This document shows, in pieces, positions 16,947 through 27,000 of a DNA stretch of 64,000 bases. The stretch is from Gemmatimonadota bacterium. GTDB lineage: Bacteria; Latescibacterota; UBA2968. Under the pieces are notes generated by a model that was given only the letters and a program-made list of their open reading frames with translations, was not told where the DNA came from and made no database searches. A program made the translations under genes and the position numbers. The stretch covers positions 741,794-805,793 of the forward strand of contig PBWH01000006.1 in assembly GCA_002727195.1 (NCBI GenBank), given 5' to 3'. Every line of letters begins with the position of its first letter. Position 1 is the stretch's first letter.

Positions 16947-17399
16947 ATGACGACCCTTCAACTCGAGGATGAACGGAAGGGGTCGGTCTGGCCCTACCTA
17001 TGTTGGGCCGTGAGCCTGGCGATCGGGTTCTACGACCTGGTCTACGTTCGTGAGGTGATCGTTTCGGTGCTGATCGTATCCGGTATCGATTCGAAACTTC
17101 TGTTTCTGGTGGACAAGGTCGGGTTCTTCCTTTTTGCCGCGTCCGGTCTGCTCGTCATCCTGCTGACCGAGCCTTACCTGAGAAACGGTTGGAAACAACG
17201 CACCCTGTTGGCACGGTTCTCCAGGCTCGTGGCGCTGGGTTTCGGTGTCCTGACACTCTCATGGGCCGCGCTGATGGGGCTGCCCGGACTTGCCGATCAC
17301 GCCCGACCGTCGGTCGTGGAGCTCGTGTCGGTGTCCGTCTTGTTCGCCGTCACGGATGCCTGGCACGGCAGAACGCTGTCCAGTCAGGCAGACGCCTGA
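16947..17399 (+). CDS. Small integral membrane protein, unknown
   Basis: A 150-residue protein with about four hydrophobic segments (residues 15-35, 36-50, 55-75 and 85-108) joined by short charged loops. I recognise no family. It starts 22 bases from the divergent metallophosphoesterase start, so the two share a very short promoter region. Its 3' end overlaps the end of the convergent dehydratase gene by 16 bases, which is unusual but consistent with compact packing. Confidence 0.6.
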   Translation: MTTLQLEDERKGSVWPYLCWAVSLAIGFYDLVYVREVIVSVLIVSGIDSKLLFLVDKVGFFLFAASGLLVILLTEPYLRNGWKQRTLLARFSRLVALGFGVLTLSWAALMGLPGLADHARPSVVELVSVSVLFAVTDAWHGRTLSSQADA

Positions 17400-18364
17400 A
17401 CGATTCGGGCGAAGAGGTCCGGATCCACGCTCCCTCCACTCACAACACACGCGGATTTCCCCCTGACCTCAGGATCTGTGCAGAGTGCTCCGGCCAGCGC
17501 GAGCGCTCCCGACCCTTCCGAAACCACCTTGTTCAGCAAGGCCAGCTCCCGCACCGCACGGTGAACGACCTTTTCCGGGACGATGACGACCTCGTCGATG
17601 ACGTCGCGGAGAATCGGATACATTTCGGTTACGATCAGCGGCACATTGGTGCCATCACAGATCGTGTCGGTGGGGGAGACCCATGAACCTTCGCCCCGGT
17701 CAAAGCTCTCCTTGAGCGCTGGACAGCCTTCTGGCTGAACGCCCACGATCTTCACCGACTTGTTTACCGCCGTGACCGCCGACCCCACGCCAGCCGCCAA
17801 GCCACCGCCCCCAACGGGCACGTAGACCGTATCGACTGACGCGTCTTCTAGGATTTCCAACCCGACCGTCCCAGATCCAGCGATCATCTGTGGTTCTCCC
17901 CAGGGATTCAGGTAGCAGTAAGGTTCGTCTCGCCAGCCTTCCTTCAGCATGTACGAGAAGAGTTTCTCGACGGTCACCTTAACCGGTTCTACACCGTAGG
18001 CCGTGATGGCGTTCAGTTTTGCGTCCGGTACCGTCTCCGGCAACAACGTCCTGGATGGTACGTCGAAGTGTCTGGCCACGTAGCCCAGGGCCTGCGCCGT
18101 GTTGCCTGCGCTGGTCGTGGAGATGCCTTGTTCTCGCTGTTCAGGCGTCAACTGAGTGGCCCAATTATATACACCGCGAAGCTTGAAAGAGCCGATCGGC
18201 TGAAGCGTCTCGAGTTTCAGGAGGATGTCCGGATCGGGACCCAGATAAGGAAGCAGTGGGGTTCTTACGGCCACATCAGCGCATCGCTGTGAGGCGGTGC
18301 GGATGTCCTCTAGTGACGGAAGGGGGACCGGATCTCCTCCCCAGCTCGGCTTTCGACGGTTCAC
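17384..18364 (-). CDS. PLP-dependent threonine/serine dehydratase-like enzyme
   Basis: A 326-residue fold-type II pyridoxal-phosphate enzyme. The Schiff-base lysine is Lys61 in IGSFKLRGVYN, the substrate loop is SAGNTAQ at 85-91, and the phosphate-binding glycine loop is PVGGGGLAAG near 178. It is the catalytic domain only, without the ACT regulatory domain of biosynthetic IlvA, so it is a catabolic threonine/serine dehydratase or serine racemase-like enzyme. The GTG start overlaps the stop of the Reg_prop/toroid gene by four bases (GTGA), which makes the two translationally coupled. Confidence 0.9.
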   Translation of the reverse strand: MNRRKPSWGGDPVPLPSLEDIRTASQRCADVAVRTPLLPYLGPDPDILLKLETLQPIGSFKLRGVYNWATQLTPEQREQGISTTSAGNTAQALGYVARHFDVPSRTLLPETVPDAKLNAITAYGVEPVKVTVEKLFSYMLKEGWRDEPYCYLNPWGEPQMIAGSGTVGLEILEDASVDTVYVPVGGGGLAAGVGSAVTAVNKSVKIVGVQPEGCPALKESFDRGEGSWVSPTDTICDGTNVPLIVTEMYPILRDVIDEVVIVPEKVVHRAVRELALLNKVVSEGSGALALAGALCTDPEVRGKSACVVSGGSVDPDLFARIVQASA

Positions 18365-20436
18365 GAGTCCGTGTCCTCCAGGAATCCGTAGTAGCGGCCC
18401 ATCCAGTAAGGGAGTAGGAAGTAGGTGCCGTCATCTTCACGGGTGGCGTTGCCGCCACCATCCAGGGCGTATGGGTTCGCGTTCCACTTCAGGGCCGGCA
18501 GTTCATCGTAGGGCAGGACGCCGATCGATTGAAGCTCCCCTTTGCGTCCCCGGTCCGCATCGAGACGAACGTCTGCCCGGTGGCTGTTCCTGATCGGCCA
18601 GTCGATCAGATCGAGGGGGATCTCGCGCAGGGTCCGGGCGGCTTCCTCTGCATCACAGGCATTCTCCGTTACGGCCCCGTAGATGTAGTTCCACCACGGA
18701 TTTCGCTCCGGACGCTCTTCCTGCCACGATTCCTCGAGGCTTTCGAGGTAGATCGACCGGAGCCCTTCGTCCGTCTCGTAGTTCAGGAGCGGATAGTAAG
18801 AGATGAAGGCAAGCTCGTCGTCGGAGTGGTTGACGTGGCCGGGTAGGGTCAGCTTGACGTGTCGCGCGTTCTCGGCGTAGCCGTGGTTCTCAATAAGGTC
18901 GCGGTAGGCGTCGCCGTAGCGGTCGTCGCCCGTGATGTGGTGAGCAGATTTCAGGTGGGACAGGATCTCGAGCGAATTCAGGCCCCGCTGGGCCCGCCAG
19001 GGGCCGTTCAGATATTCGGGCGCCCAGACACCCCAACGGGTGCGCTTTCCGTCCTTCCCGATGATCAGGTATCCGTTCCCGATGATGTGGTCCATGATCC
19101 GGTGGACCAGAGACACGATCCGCTCTTTGTAGGCGTCGTCCGCCGCCAGATCGTAGAAGATCGAGTATCCGTACATATGTCCGTCGATCTCGTCCGAACT
19201 GCAGTCGCCTTTCCAGAGCCATTCGCCGTCAGCGCTGGGATACCAGGTGACCGCATCCGATCCAGTGTTCCAATCTTTCTCCACGATCGCCTTGGTCGGG
19301 AAACCGTCAACCGTAGTGACGGCCTCGAGCCATTCGATGGCGTCGAATGCCTGATTCGCCCAACCGCGCGCCTCGTCCGATCCGGTGACGGCATAGCGGT
19401 AGGATTGGGCGGCGAGGTACAGAGCTGTCCACAGGCCGTCGTTGTCAGAGGGAACGGGCACGTTCGAACCGAGGTTGCCCGGTGTCGTCAGTCGTGAAGT
19501 GGTGACATAGCCTTTCAGGCGGAGGTGTCGGTCGCGGATACGCGTCTGGAATCCGGGTTCTTTGTCGGCCAATGTGGTTTCCGAGAACCGGATCCGACCC
19601 AGACCGTCTCCCGTGGCGACGAGCAGTGTGTCCTCGTGTTGGATGAGGGCGCGGGTGTCGTCGGAAGGCAGCCAGCGTGGTCCCGTAAGGTAATGCCATC
19701 GGTCCGCGTGGATGCAGACGCCCGACGACGTAGCGAGACCGAGTCCGATCTTTGTCCGAGCGATGGCATAGATGTCGCGAATGGGCGTGTCAACGTGTCT
19801 CGGGGCCGATTCACCGTCCTGTTTGTAGAGGCCGTCCGCGGTGGCGAAGTAGGTGATCGACACGTCTTCGAAGATGTCCCGAATCGATTGCCCCTCCAAG
19901 AGACGGGTTGAGACGGTCAGGTCGCCGTTCAGGAGACTCGCGCCATCCTCCCCCCAGGCGAGGACCGAACCGGGTCGGCGTGAAATGCCGTATATCCGCC
20001 GGCCTTCGGGGTAGGCGTCGGTGACCGGCGTTACCTGGCCATCGATCAGCGTATTCAGTCCGGTGGCGGTTGAGGCGATGATGAGGGGATTGCCCGGGCA
20101 GACCGCACAGATCGAGCCCAATTCCCAAGTGTCAGACAGGTGTGTTCGCCAGTTTCCCTGGTCAAAGCTGGCTAGCCCGAGGCCCATACCGGCATACAAA
20201 GCGCCGTCCTGGCCGATCACGGTCGTGTTGATGTCGGGGTATCCGAGCAGGTCATCGTCCACCCGGTTGAAAGTCTCAGTGTCTGAGGTCGTGAACAGAC
20301 CGTGAGCCGTGCCGATCCAGATCGTGCCATCAGCCGTCCGAATCAGCGTACGGATGTCGTTGGGGTGCCTCCCGCCGGGCAACGTGGCGTGGCTCGCGGA
20401 TTTCTGGATGAAGGGGGTGTCGAGGACGGTATTCAT
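18361..20436 (-). CDS. Reg_prop beta-propeller fused to a helical toroid domain
   Basis: A 691-residue protein. Residues 25-300 hold repeats of the two-component regulator propeller type (IRTLIRTADGTIWIGTAHGL, and variants such as DNTTVIGQDGALYAGMGLGL), each a four-strand blade. From about 330 the protein changes to helical hairpins rich in aromatic residues (WTALYLAAQSYRYAV, YGYSIFYDLAADDAYKERI, YLIIGKDGKRTRWGVWAPEY), as in toroid glycoside hydrolases or lyases. Reg_prop repeats are normally the sensor half of hybrid histidine kinases; here they precede an enzyme-like domain. No signal peptide or membrane helix is seen. It is coupled by a 4-base overlap to the dehydratase. Confidence 0.75.
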   Translation of the reverse strand: MNTVLDTPFIQKSASHATLPGGRHPNDIRTLIRTADGTIWIGTAHGLFTTSDTETFNRVDDDLLGYPDINTTVIGQDGALYAGMGLGLASFDQGNWRTHLSDTWELGSICAVCPGNPLIIASTATGLNTLIDGQVTPVTDAYPEGRRIYGISRRPGSVLAWGEDGASLLNGDLTVSTRLLEGQSIRDIFEDVSITYFATADGLYKQDGESAPRHVDTPIRDIYAIARTKIGLGLATSSGVCIHADRWHYLTGPRWLPSDDTRALIQHEDTLLVATGDGLGRIRFSETTLADKEPGFQTRIRDRHLRLKGYVTTSRLTTPGNLGSNVPVPSDNDGLWTALYLAAQSYRYAVTGSDEARGWANQAFDAIEWLEAVTTVDGFPTKAIVEKDWNTGSDAVTWYPSADGEWLWKGDCSSDEIDGHMYGYSIFYDLAADDAYKERIVSLVHRIMDHIIGNGYLIIGKDGKRTRWGVWAPEYLNGPWRAQRGLNSLEILSHLKSAHHITGDDRYGDAYRDLIENHGYAENARHVKLTLPGHVNHSDDELAFISYYPLLNYETDEGLRSIYLESLEESWQEERPERNPWWNYIYGAVTENACDAEEAARTLREIPLDLIDWPIRNSHRADVRLDADRGRKGELQSIGVLPYDELPALKWNANPYALDGGGNATREDDGTYFLLPYWMGRYYGFLEDTDS

Positions 20437-20645
20437 GCACGCTCACTTGAGGTCGTGAGCGGAAAAAATACGGGGTCGGTCGGGAAATGGAAAGTGCGTG
20501 GTAGCGGATTGGTGGAGTAAAACCGGAAGCATGAACTCCCAAGGACGCCAAGAAAGGCTGGATATGCTGGAGCCCAGTAGGGGCGGAGCAAGTAGCGCTC
20601 AGCAGAGAGTAGATAGTCTGGCCAGGGGCATCCAAACGACAAAGT

Positions 20646-20668
20646 CGCTCGAGATTAGCTCTCGAGCG
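20646..20668. terminator. Perfect 9-bp hairpin downstream of the sigma-factor remnant
   Basis: CGCTCGAGA (20646-20654) pairs with TCTCGAGCG (20660-20668) around a 5-base loop. Short T-rich sequence follows on both strands, so it could end transcripts from either side. The stretch 20437-20645 shows no gene. Confidence 0.6.
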
Positions 20669-20681
20669 GCTTTATCGTTAG

Positions 20682-21235
20682 CTAGGCGGCCATCGACACG
20701 GTGCCGGGCCGGACGGGGAGTTCCACGACGTGGGGGGGGCGCGCGTGCACGGCAGACACACTGAGCCGTGGGCGGGCCTCCCGGACGAGCCGCTCGAGCG
20801 TCGGGGTCTGTCGGGTCAACGAAGTTCTGAGTCGACCTCGGGCTGCGTGGAGTCGGCTCTTGATGGTCTTGGGCGGCAGCTTTAGCTGGTGAGCGATTTC
20901 CGCACGTGAGAGGTGCTCGTAGTAGAGCATGCGTGTTGCGATTCGCTCGGACTCCGGGAGCCGATCGATCGCGCGGGTCAGGCGCTCCGATTGCTGTTTG
21001 GCCACGACCCGGTCGAGCGCACTCGCCTCTTCGGTCGGTATAACTTGTTCTGGGCGACATTCTCCGCCTTGTCGGGATCGCCCATCGTTCGATTCGTGTG
21101 ATACATGACCATCGGCTCGAACCGACGCATCAGTTCGGAAAAGGCCGTGTCTCTTGTCTGTTTATCGGGTGATTTGTTTACTACGCGAACCAGCCGTTCG
21201 TAAGGCATGCAGCGCTCCGTGGAGATGAGTGGCAC
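20682..21235 (-). pseudogene. ECF-type sigma factor with internal deletion and frameshift
   Basis: Two blocks of one sigma-70 family gene lie in different frames. The first block, from 21235, holds region 2.1/2.2 (FSELMRRFEPMVMYHTNRTMGDPDKAENVAQ). Near 21050 the frame changes straight into the linker before region 4. The second block holds a complete region 4 (AIDRLPESERIATRMLYYEH, then AEIAHQLKLPPKTIKSRLHAAR), the part that reads the -35 box. About 40 residues of region 2.3-2.4, which melts and reads the -10 box, are missing, so even with the shift repaired it could not open promoters. I therefore call it a pseudogene rather than a sequence error. Confidence 0.75.
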
Positions 21236-21295
21236 TTACCTGTCCCTGCTATACAGAGCCAGCAGAGGCGCAAAAGGTTTCTGAAAAGTGACGCT

Positions 21296-23167
21296 CTACA
21301 GGAAAATTTCCCGCAAACCGTGGGAGACCGCAACCTCACCGGTCTCGTGGCTGGTTCCTTGTTCGAGGTCGAGGATTCTGCATTCCTGAAGGTGTGGTCC
21401 GCCCAGGCAGAGCTCTCTGCGGTCAGAGCGTATCGTCAGGGGATCCGTGGTCTCGAGACGCCATCGGTCGTCCGAGCAATAGAGGAGGGTGTTCAGCATT
21501 CGGTAGGCTGTCACGATCGGGCGCGGGTTACAGAGAGGGTCGAGAAAGCCGTTTGCAACGTCCATCGTGCGGTCGAGGTCGAGGTAGGGCTGGCAGAACA
21601 GCCGCGCATTCGGCAAGGACGCGACCAGCATCGAGGCCTGGATGACTCGCTCCAGGTTCGCTTCGTCATCATCGAGGAGGTCCAGGGAGATGTCGAGAGA
21701 ACCGGCGAAGGTGTCCGTCAGGGACTCCAGAACCATTGGTGATTCCCAGGTTGCAACTGACAGGACAAGCCGATCGAATGGCGAAGGCCTGTTCGCCTCG
21801 CTAACCCGGAAACCCACCCGTGTCCTGAGGTGCTGCTTACCGGTAACGTGTTCCGACGGGTCGACCTGCGCGCAGGAAATCGGAACCGGTGACTCTATTC
21901 GTCCCTCGAAGCGTGACAGATCATCCCGGGCGATCTGGAGTTCGAACCCGTCGACGCGTCCCGTTACGCTGTTGAACGCACGTTCCGTTTGGTCTGGTTC
22001 GCGAACCGGACAGATGGCCGTGATCTCGGTGCCCTTATCCCTCAGGATCTGGAGTCGACTGTTCTGGCCGTCATCGGCCACATCCTCGATCGGCACTCTG
22101 AGGTGACGGACACCCATTTCCTGGCAGGTCAACAAGGGGTAATCGTTGCGCACAGTCTGGCGAATGATCGAGGGATACGCGAGAGGGACCTGGCCGACAG
22201 GAGTGGGGGTGTGGGTCAACGTCAGTCCCATCCTGCTGCCGGGCAGTGCACGAGCGGTTCTGGTGATCACCGGGGAGCCGGGTCCGAAGGATGTGCGGCC
22301 TGAGGTCCGAACAGTATGTCGGTCCAGATAGCCCTGTCCTGACCGGAACAGGTAGAACGCCAGCTTGGGGGTGTCGTCACGGCCGTGTTCGGGTGGGGGA
22401 GGCGACGTGAAGAGATGTGAGAATCCCGGTCTGGTGAAGGCGGGCGATGGGAGGAGTTGGTAATCTGCCGTGCCCATCCTGTCGAAGAATGCGAAGTGGA
22501 CGTGTGCAGCGCAGACCAGTTCCACGCCGTGGCGGTCGACCAGATCCAGGATCTGGCTGCGAGCCGGCTCGTCGACAACGTCGTAGTTTCCGAAGGCTGC
22601 GTCGGTTCGGTCGAGCAGGTAGAGCGGAAGATGCAGGAACAGGGCAGTCCGTTTGCCGGATGCTGAAGCCAAATCTTGTTCGACCCATTCAATCTGCTCC
22701 GATGCTTCGGGGAGGTCCGTGTTCAGGAGTTGTGAGTTCATGACCGTGAAGTGCCAGTCGCGGCGGTCGAGGCTGTAGAAAGACCGACCGACTCGATCGT
22801 GGTAAACATCCAGGCCTTCGCGGGTGACCGGATGTGTGGGCATCGAGGGGTCGGGTTTATCACCGACGTCGTGGTTGCCCGCACAGTGGTTGAGCGTGAT
22901 TCCGATGTTCTCGATCTGGTCGAGCGCCTCTGTCAGCGCCTGGCGGAAGTCGGGGGTTTCGGGATACTCCTGAACGAGATCGCCGAGATGGAAGGAGACG
23001 TCAGCGTCGAGGTCCCGGAGGAGCTCGAGTGCGGCGCGGCTGCGGTGCGTCTGGGTTCGACGGGACTCGAACTCGAGCGGCCGGTCGCCAGGGTCGATCA
23101 CGTAGTGCGTGTCGGTGATGACGGCGAACTCGAGGTTCGCTTCAGGCAGATACGAACGATTGAACAC
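21296..23167 (-). CDS. Calcineurin-like metallophosphoesterase with long C-terminal domain
   Basis: A 623-residue protein. Metal-site motifs in order are ITDTHYV at 17-23, FHLGDLVQE near 68, CAGNHDVGD near 104, LFLHLPLYL near 180 and CAAHVHFAFF near 224. The remaining 350 residues are a separate domain of mixed character, perhaps beta-rich and then helical, that I cannot name; it includes a TIM-like segment (LILSVATWESPMV, LARVIQASMLVASLP-like). A GTG at 23167 with AAAGGG 6 bases upstream gives a start just before the core domain and one base past the stop of the preceding methyltransferase. A longer open frame to 23341 only overlaps that gene. There is no signal peptide. Confidence 0.8.
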   Translation of the reverse strand: MFNRSYLPEANLEFAVITDTHYVIDPGDRPLEFESRRTQTHRSRAALELLRDLDADVSFHLGDLVQEYPETPDFRQALTEALDQIENIGITLNHCAGNHDVGDKPDPSMPTHPVTREGLDVYHDRVGRSFYSLDRRDWHFTVMNSQLLNTDLPEASEQIEWVEQDLASASGKRTALFLHLPLYLLDRTDAAFGNYDVVDEPARSQILDLVDRHGVELVCAAHVHFAFFDRMGTADYQLLPSPAFTRPGFSHLFTSPPPPEHGRDDTPKLAFYLFRSGQGYLDRHTVRTSGRTSFGPGSPVITRTARALPGSRMGLTLTHTPTPVGQVPLAYPSIIRQTVRNDYPLLTCQEMGVRHLRVPIEDVADDGQNSRLQILRDKGTEITAICPVREPDQTERAFNSVTGRVDGFELQIARDDLSRFEGRIESPVPISCAQVDPSEHVTGKQHLRTRVGFRVSEANRPSPFDRLVLSVATWESPMVLESLTDTFAGSLDISLDLLDDDEANLERVIQASMLVASLPNARLFCQPYLDLDRTMDVANGFLDPLCNPRPIVTAYRMLNTLLYCSDDRWRLETTDPLTIRSDRRELCLGGPHLQECRILDLEQGTSHETGEVAVSHGLREIFL

Positions 23168-23168
23168 G

Positions 23169-23899
23169 CTATCCCTTTCGGCAAACGACCAACTGACGGC
23201 CGGATTCGGGGCCGTACGGTTCGAGGTCAAGGGTGCCGTAACGCGTCTCGACCGGAAGGCCGTTGTACTCCAGGAGCGCGCCGAGTTCCTGGGGATGGCA
23301 CATCCGCACGTCGAGTGTGCCCTGAACCGTTTTGCCTTCACCGTTCTGGGTGTAGGTCGTAATGTGGTTGATCTGTGAGGCGTGGTCGTATCCGTTGCTG
23401 AAGGTCACCGTGGTCTTGCCCTCATCTGTTGCGTAGTTACCGAACGCGAATCGGCCCTCCGGATCCCGGGTGAGCGCGGTCGAGCTGGGTACGAACGTGT
23501 CGATCACGAACCGGCCGTCCTCGTGAAGATGGCTGCGAACTTGGTCAGCCAGTTCCTCGAAGTCCTCGCGAGTCAGGGTGTGACAAAGCGCGTTGGCTGG
23601 GAACAGAACAGTTCGGAATTGGCGGTCGAGCGTGAACGTGCGCGCGTCCCCTTCGATGAATGTCACGGACAGTGCACGTTCCGCTGCCTTGCCTCTCGCC
23701 CGTTCGATCATGGCTGGGCTCACTCGATCCCGGTTACGTCGTGATCCTGAGCGGCGAAATCGAGCCCGATCCGTCCTGTTCAGTTGCCCAAATCGAGGAC
23801 CGGGTCCCCGTGTCGCTTGACCATCTTCGACCAGAAGGATCCGGGTTAGTTGGGATACAGCCGGTCGTAGTGCTCTGCGTTCAAATACAGGTCGTCCAC
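23169..23899 (-). pseudogene. SAM-dependent methyltransferase, two stops and one frameshift near the N-terminus
   Basis: A GGAGGAG site precedes a GTG at 23899 and the frame reads DDLYLNAEHYDRLYPN, a normal start for a class I methylase. It then meets TAA, continues PGSFWSKMVKRHGDPVLDLGN and meets TGA exactly where the glycine of the SAM motif GxGTGRI should be. It goes on as TGRIGLDFAAQDHDVTGI, and a missing base shifts it into the frame that stays open to 23169 (SPAMIERARGKAAERAL and onward). Three separate lesions in 80 codons, two of them base changes, argue for true decay. The intact C-terminal 184 residues lack motif I and would not bind SAM. Confidence 0.75.
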
Positions 23900-24017
23900 C
23901 GTGATCTCCTCCCTTTGATATCCAGGAATAAGACCATCCCTGCGGACGGATGTTTCAGATCGACGCGAGGTGCTGAGGGCTGTGACATTGTGCACCACAC
24001 CGGTCAAGCCCTGTGGG

Positions 24018-27000
24018 CTAGACCGACTTGCCGAACAGTGAGGCGAATGTCAGGAAGTCCGAGAAGTCAACAGATCCGCTGTCGTCGAGATCTGCCAGGG
24101 CCAGGTAGCCGGCGTCACCTGAACTCGTGCCGAACGCACCAGCGAAGGATAGAAAGTCCGAGAAATCTACGGTTTTGTTACCGTCGATATCTCCTAGGAG
24201 TGTGGCGTCGGCTGGCGGCGGTGGGGAAGATGTAGCGCTGGCGGCCAGCGTGATCTGAGTCGGATCGTCACCGGCGTTTGTCGTGACCGATAACGTTCCC
24301 GTGAAATCACCTGCTGCGACCGGATTGAAGACGACCTCGATCGTAATCGTTCCCTCGGCTGGGGCAATGGTGGCGTCGGCAGTCGCTGAAAACGGTCCGT
24401 CGACGGACAGCGCTGACAGGCTCAGGTCCGCATTGCCGGTGTTCTGCAGTGACACGGTGAGCGTAGCCGACGTCCCGATCTCTGTCGAAGGGAAGGAGAG
24501 CGTGGTCGCACTTAAGGTCAGCACGGGCACGGGAGGGGGAGCCGTGGCTGCCCCGGTACCCACGAGGTCGAGCGCGATCGTCGGCCGGGTCGGGTCGTTG
24601 GTCGAAAGCGTCAGGGTTCCGGTCGACCCTCCATCAGTGCTCGGCGTGAACACGATGGTGATCGAGCTGCTGCTCCCGGCGGCTACCGTCACTGCCGACG
24701 TGGGTGTACTGAAGGCACTTCCCGATACGGACGCGGCCACGGTGAGGGTCTGGCTGCCGACGTTCTGGATGGTCAGGCTTTGTTGATCCGTATCCTCGAC
24801 ATCGATCGAGCCGAAGGCGACGAGTGAAGTGGCGAGGGAGGCTCGGGGCTGGCTGCTGACCACCGAGACGGGCCCGACACTGTCCAGAGATGACAGGCTT
24901 TGTCCTGCCTGCCCCGTGAACACGACAATCGTGTAGTCTCCGATCGCCATGCCAGACGTGGGAACGGTCACGTCGAACTGTCCGCTCGATACGTCACCGA
25001 ATTCCGCTTGCCGAACCGATCCGTCTACGCTGTCCAGACGAACGGCGATCTGGGTGACGGTCGTGTTGGCGAGCGTGCCTGACAGGCGGAGAGATCCGCT
25101 GGAGAAGAGTTCCGTGAGCAGGGGCTCGTCCAAGGTCATCCCGGAGAATGCGTCAATGGGGAGGAAGTGCGGGCCATCTGAAGCCGTTACGACGATCGGT
25201 GAGAAGTCCCCCTGGTGCGGGAGACTTCCTCCGGATGGCCCCCCGAATACGTCCAGTTTGTACGTCCCGGCCTGACTGGGGCGGAAGATGGCGCCCTTTT
25301 GGAATGAGCCCTGGTCGGCCTCGATCTGATATTGGATCTCATCGCCCTGATCCGACGTGAACCTGAAGATTAAGACCTCGATATCGCTGTCTGTCACTGT
25401 CCCGGATAGGTTGATGGCTCTCCCGGATGCGATGTCGGTCGGCATCCCGGTCTGCAGCGTGAGCCCCTTGAAGAAGTCGACCGGGATGAGGATTTCTCCC
25501 GATCCCTCGGTGACAGTGAACCCGCGGAACTCTCCCAGGAGCGGCAGGCTGTTACCGGCCTGCCCGGCGTAGACCTTCAGGATGTAGCTCCCGGTCTGTT
25601 CGGGGGTGAACACGAAGACCGTTTCAAAACTGCCGCTGCCGGTTTCCATGAAGGTCGCGACCTGCTCGCCGGTCACGAGATGGGTGAACTCGAAAGAGAC
25701 CTTGGAAATGCTTGCATTGCTGATGGTACCAGACAACCGGACGGCATCGCCAGCCGACACCTCGGTCGACACGGTGTTGTCGAGCTGGATCCCGCTGAAG
25801 AAGTCGGATGGGAGATCAACTGTTCCGGACCCGGGCGCCACGTGAACGGTCGGGACGCGTCCTACGAATGGGAGTGACTCTCCCTGGAGGCCTGAGAAAA
25901 TGCTCATCTCGTAGTCACCGGCCCGGTCGTGGGAAAACAGGACGCTCAAGGCGAACTGGCCGTTCACGATGTCCGCGCTGAATTCAACCGTGTCCAGACC
26001 GGCGACGACCGGATCAAATCGGAACAGGATCCGATTGTTCTCTGTTAGGGTCGTCGATCCGGTAAATCGCGTAGCCTCACCCGTCGTGTAGTTGCCTGTG
26101 ATGGGAGCGTCGAAAGTGTATCCGGCGAAGTAGTCTGGCTTGAGGGCCACGTTGTGCTGGAAACCTCGCGGTAACGGGATCAGGATGCCGCGGAATTCGC
26201 CTGAGATGTCCGTGGTGATGTCGAAGGACGATACCCCGGTTCCCATCAGTCGGATGGAAGCGGCTGCGTAGGCTTTGACCGATCCAGTCGCTGTAAGGAC
26301 ATCGGGGTTGATCGCGCGCTCATCAGGGACGGGAAGCGACCGCCCACCCGTCGTCGGGTCGGTAAAGAAGGGGTAGGTGAACTCGTAGCTGCTGTTGAGT
26401 CCCGATCCGGCCAGGAACATTCTGGCCAGATACGTCTCGTAGACCTGTTCGAAGGTTTGACCCGAGACGTCCTCGACGTTCGCGATCCCGGAGAGGCTGG
26501 TCTGGACGAGCTGGGTGGGTATGTCATCCCCGAAAGATTCCATCATGCTTCGCGCGAAGGTGTAGGCGGTGCCGCGAACCCCACTGTCGTGGGCCGATTC
26601 GGCCAGGATCGAGTAGATCGAGGGATTGGATGTGTAGGTACGGATGTTCGAGGGATTGCCGCCTTGGGTGTGCTGGTTTACGAGATCCTCAGCAATGTGG
26701 GACATCGCCTCGTTGATCGGTGCGGTCTCGGACGGGCCGTTACGGACCCGTACATGTTGGTTGTAGTTGATGAGGTGCTGGAACTCGTGGGCCAGGAGGG
26801 ACTCGAAGAAGGTGTCACTGTGGTCGAGCCCGATATACATCATATCGGCAACATTGCCGTCTCCCCCGTCCTGCGTGGAGAACAGCGACTTGCTCCTATA
26901 GAAGCCTGCCACGTCCCCGACCTGGTCGACGAGTTCGGTATACAGGAAAAGGACCTTACCGTCGCTGTCGACATCGGACGGCTCACCGAATACACCCGTA

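Noticed and set aside
23169..23723. SAM methylase taken as an intact short gene starting at 23723
   Set aside because: It would lack motif I of the SAM fold; a clear ribosome site and N-terminal coding sequence lie upstream behind stops and a shift.
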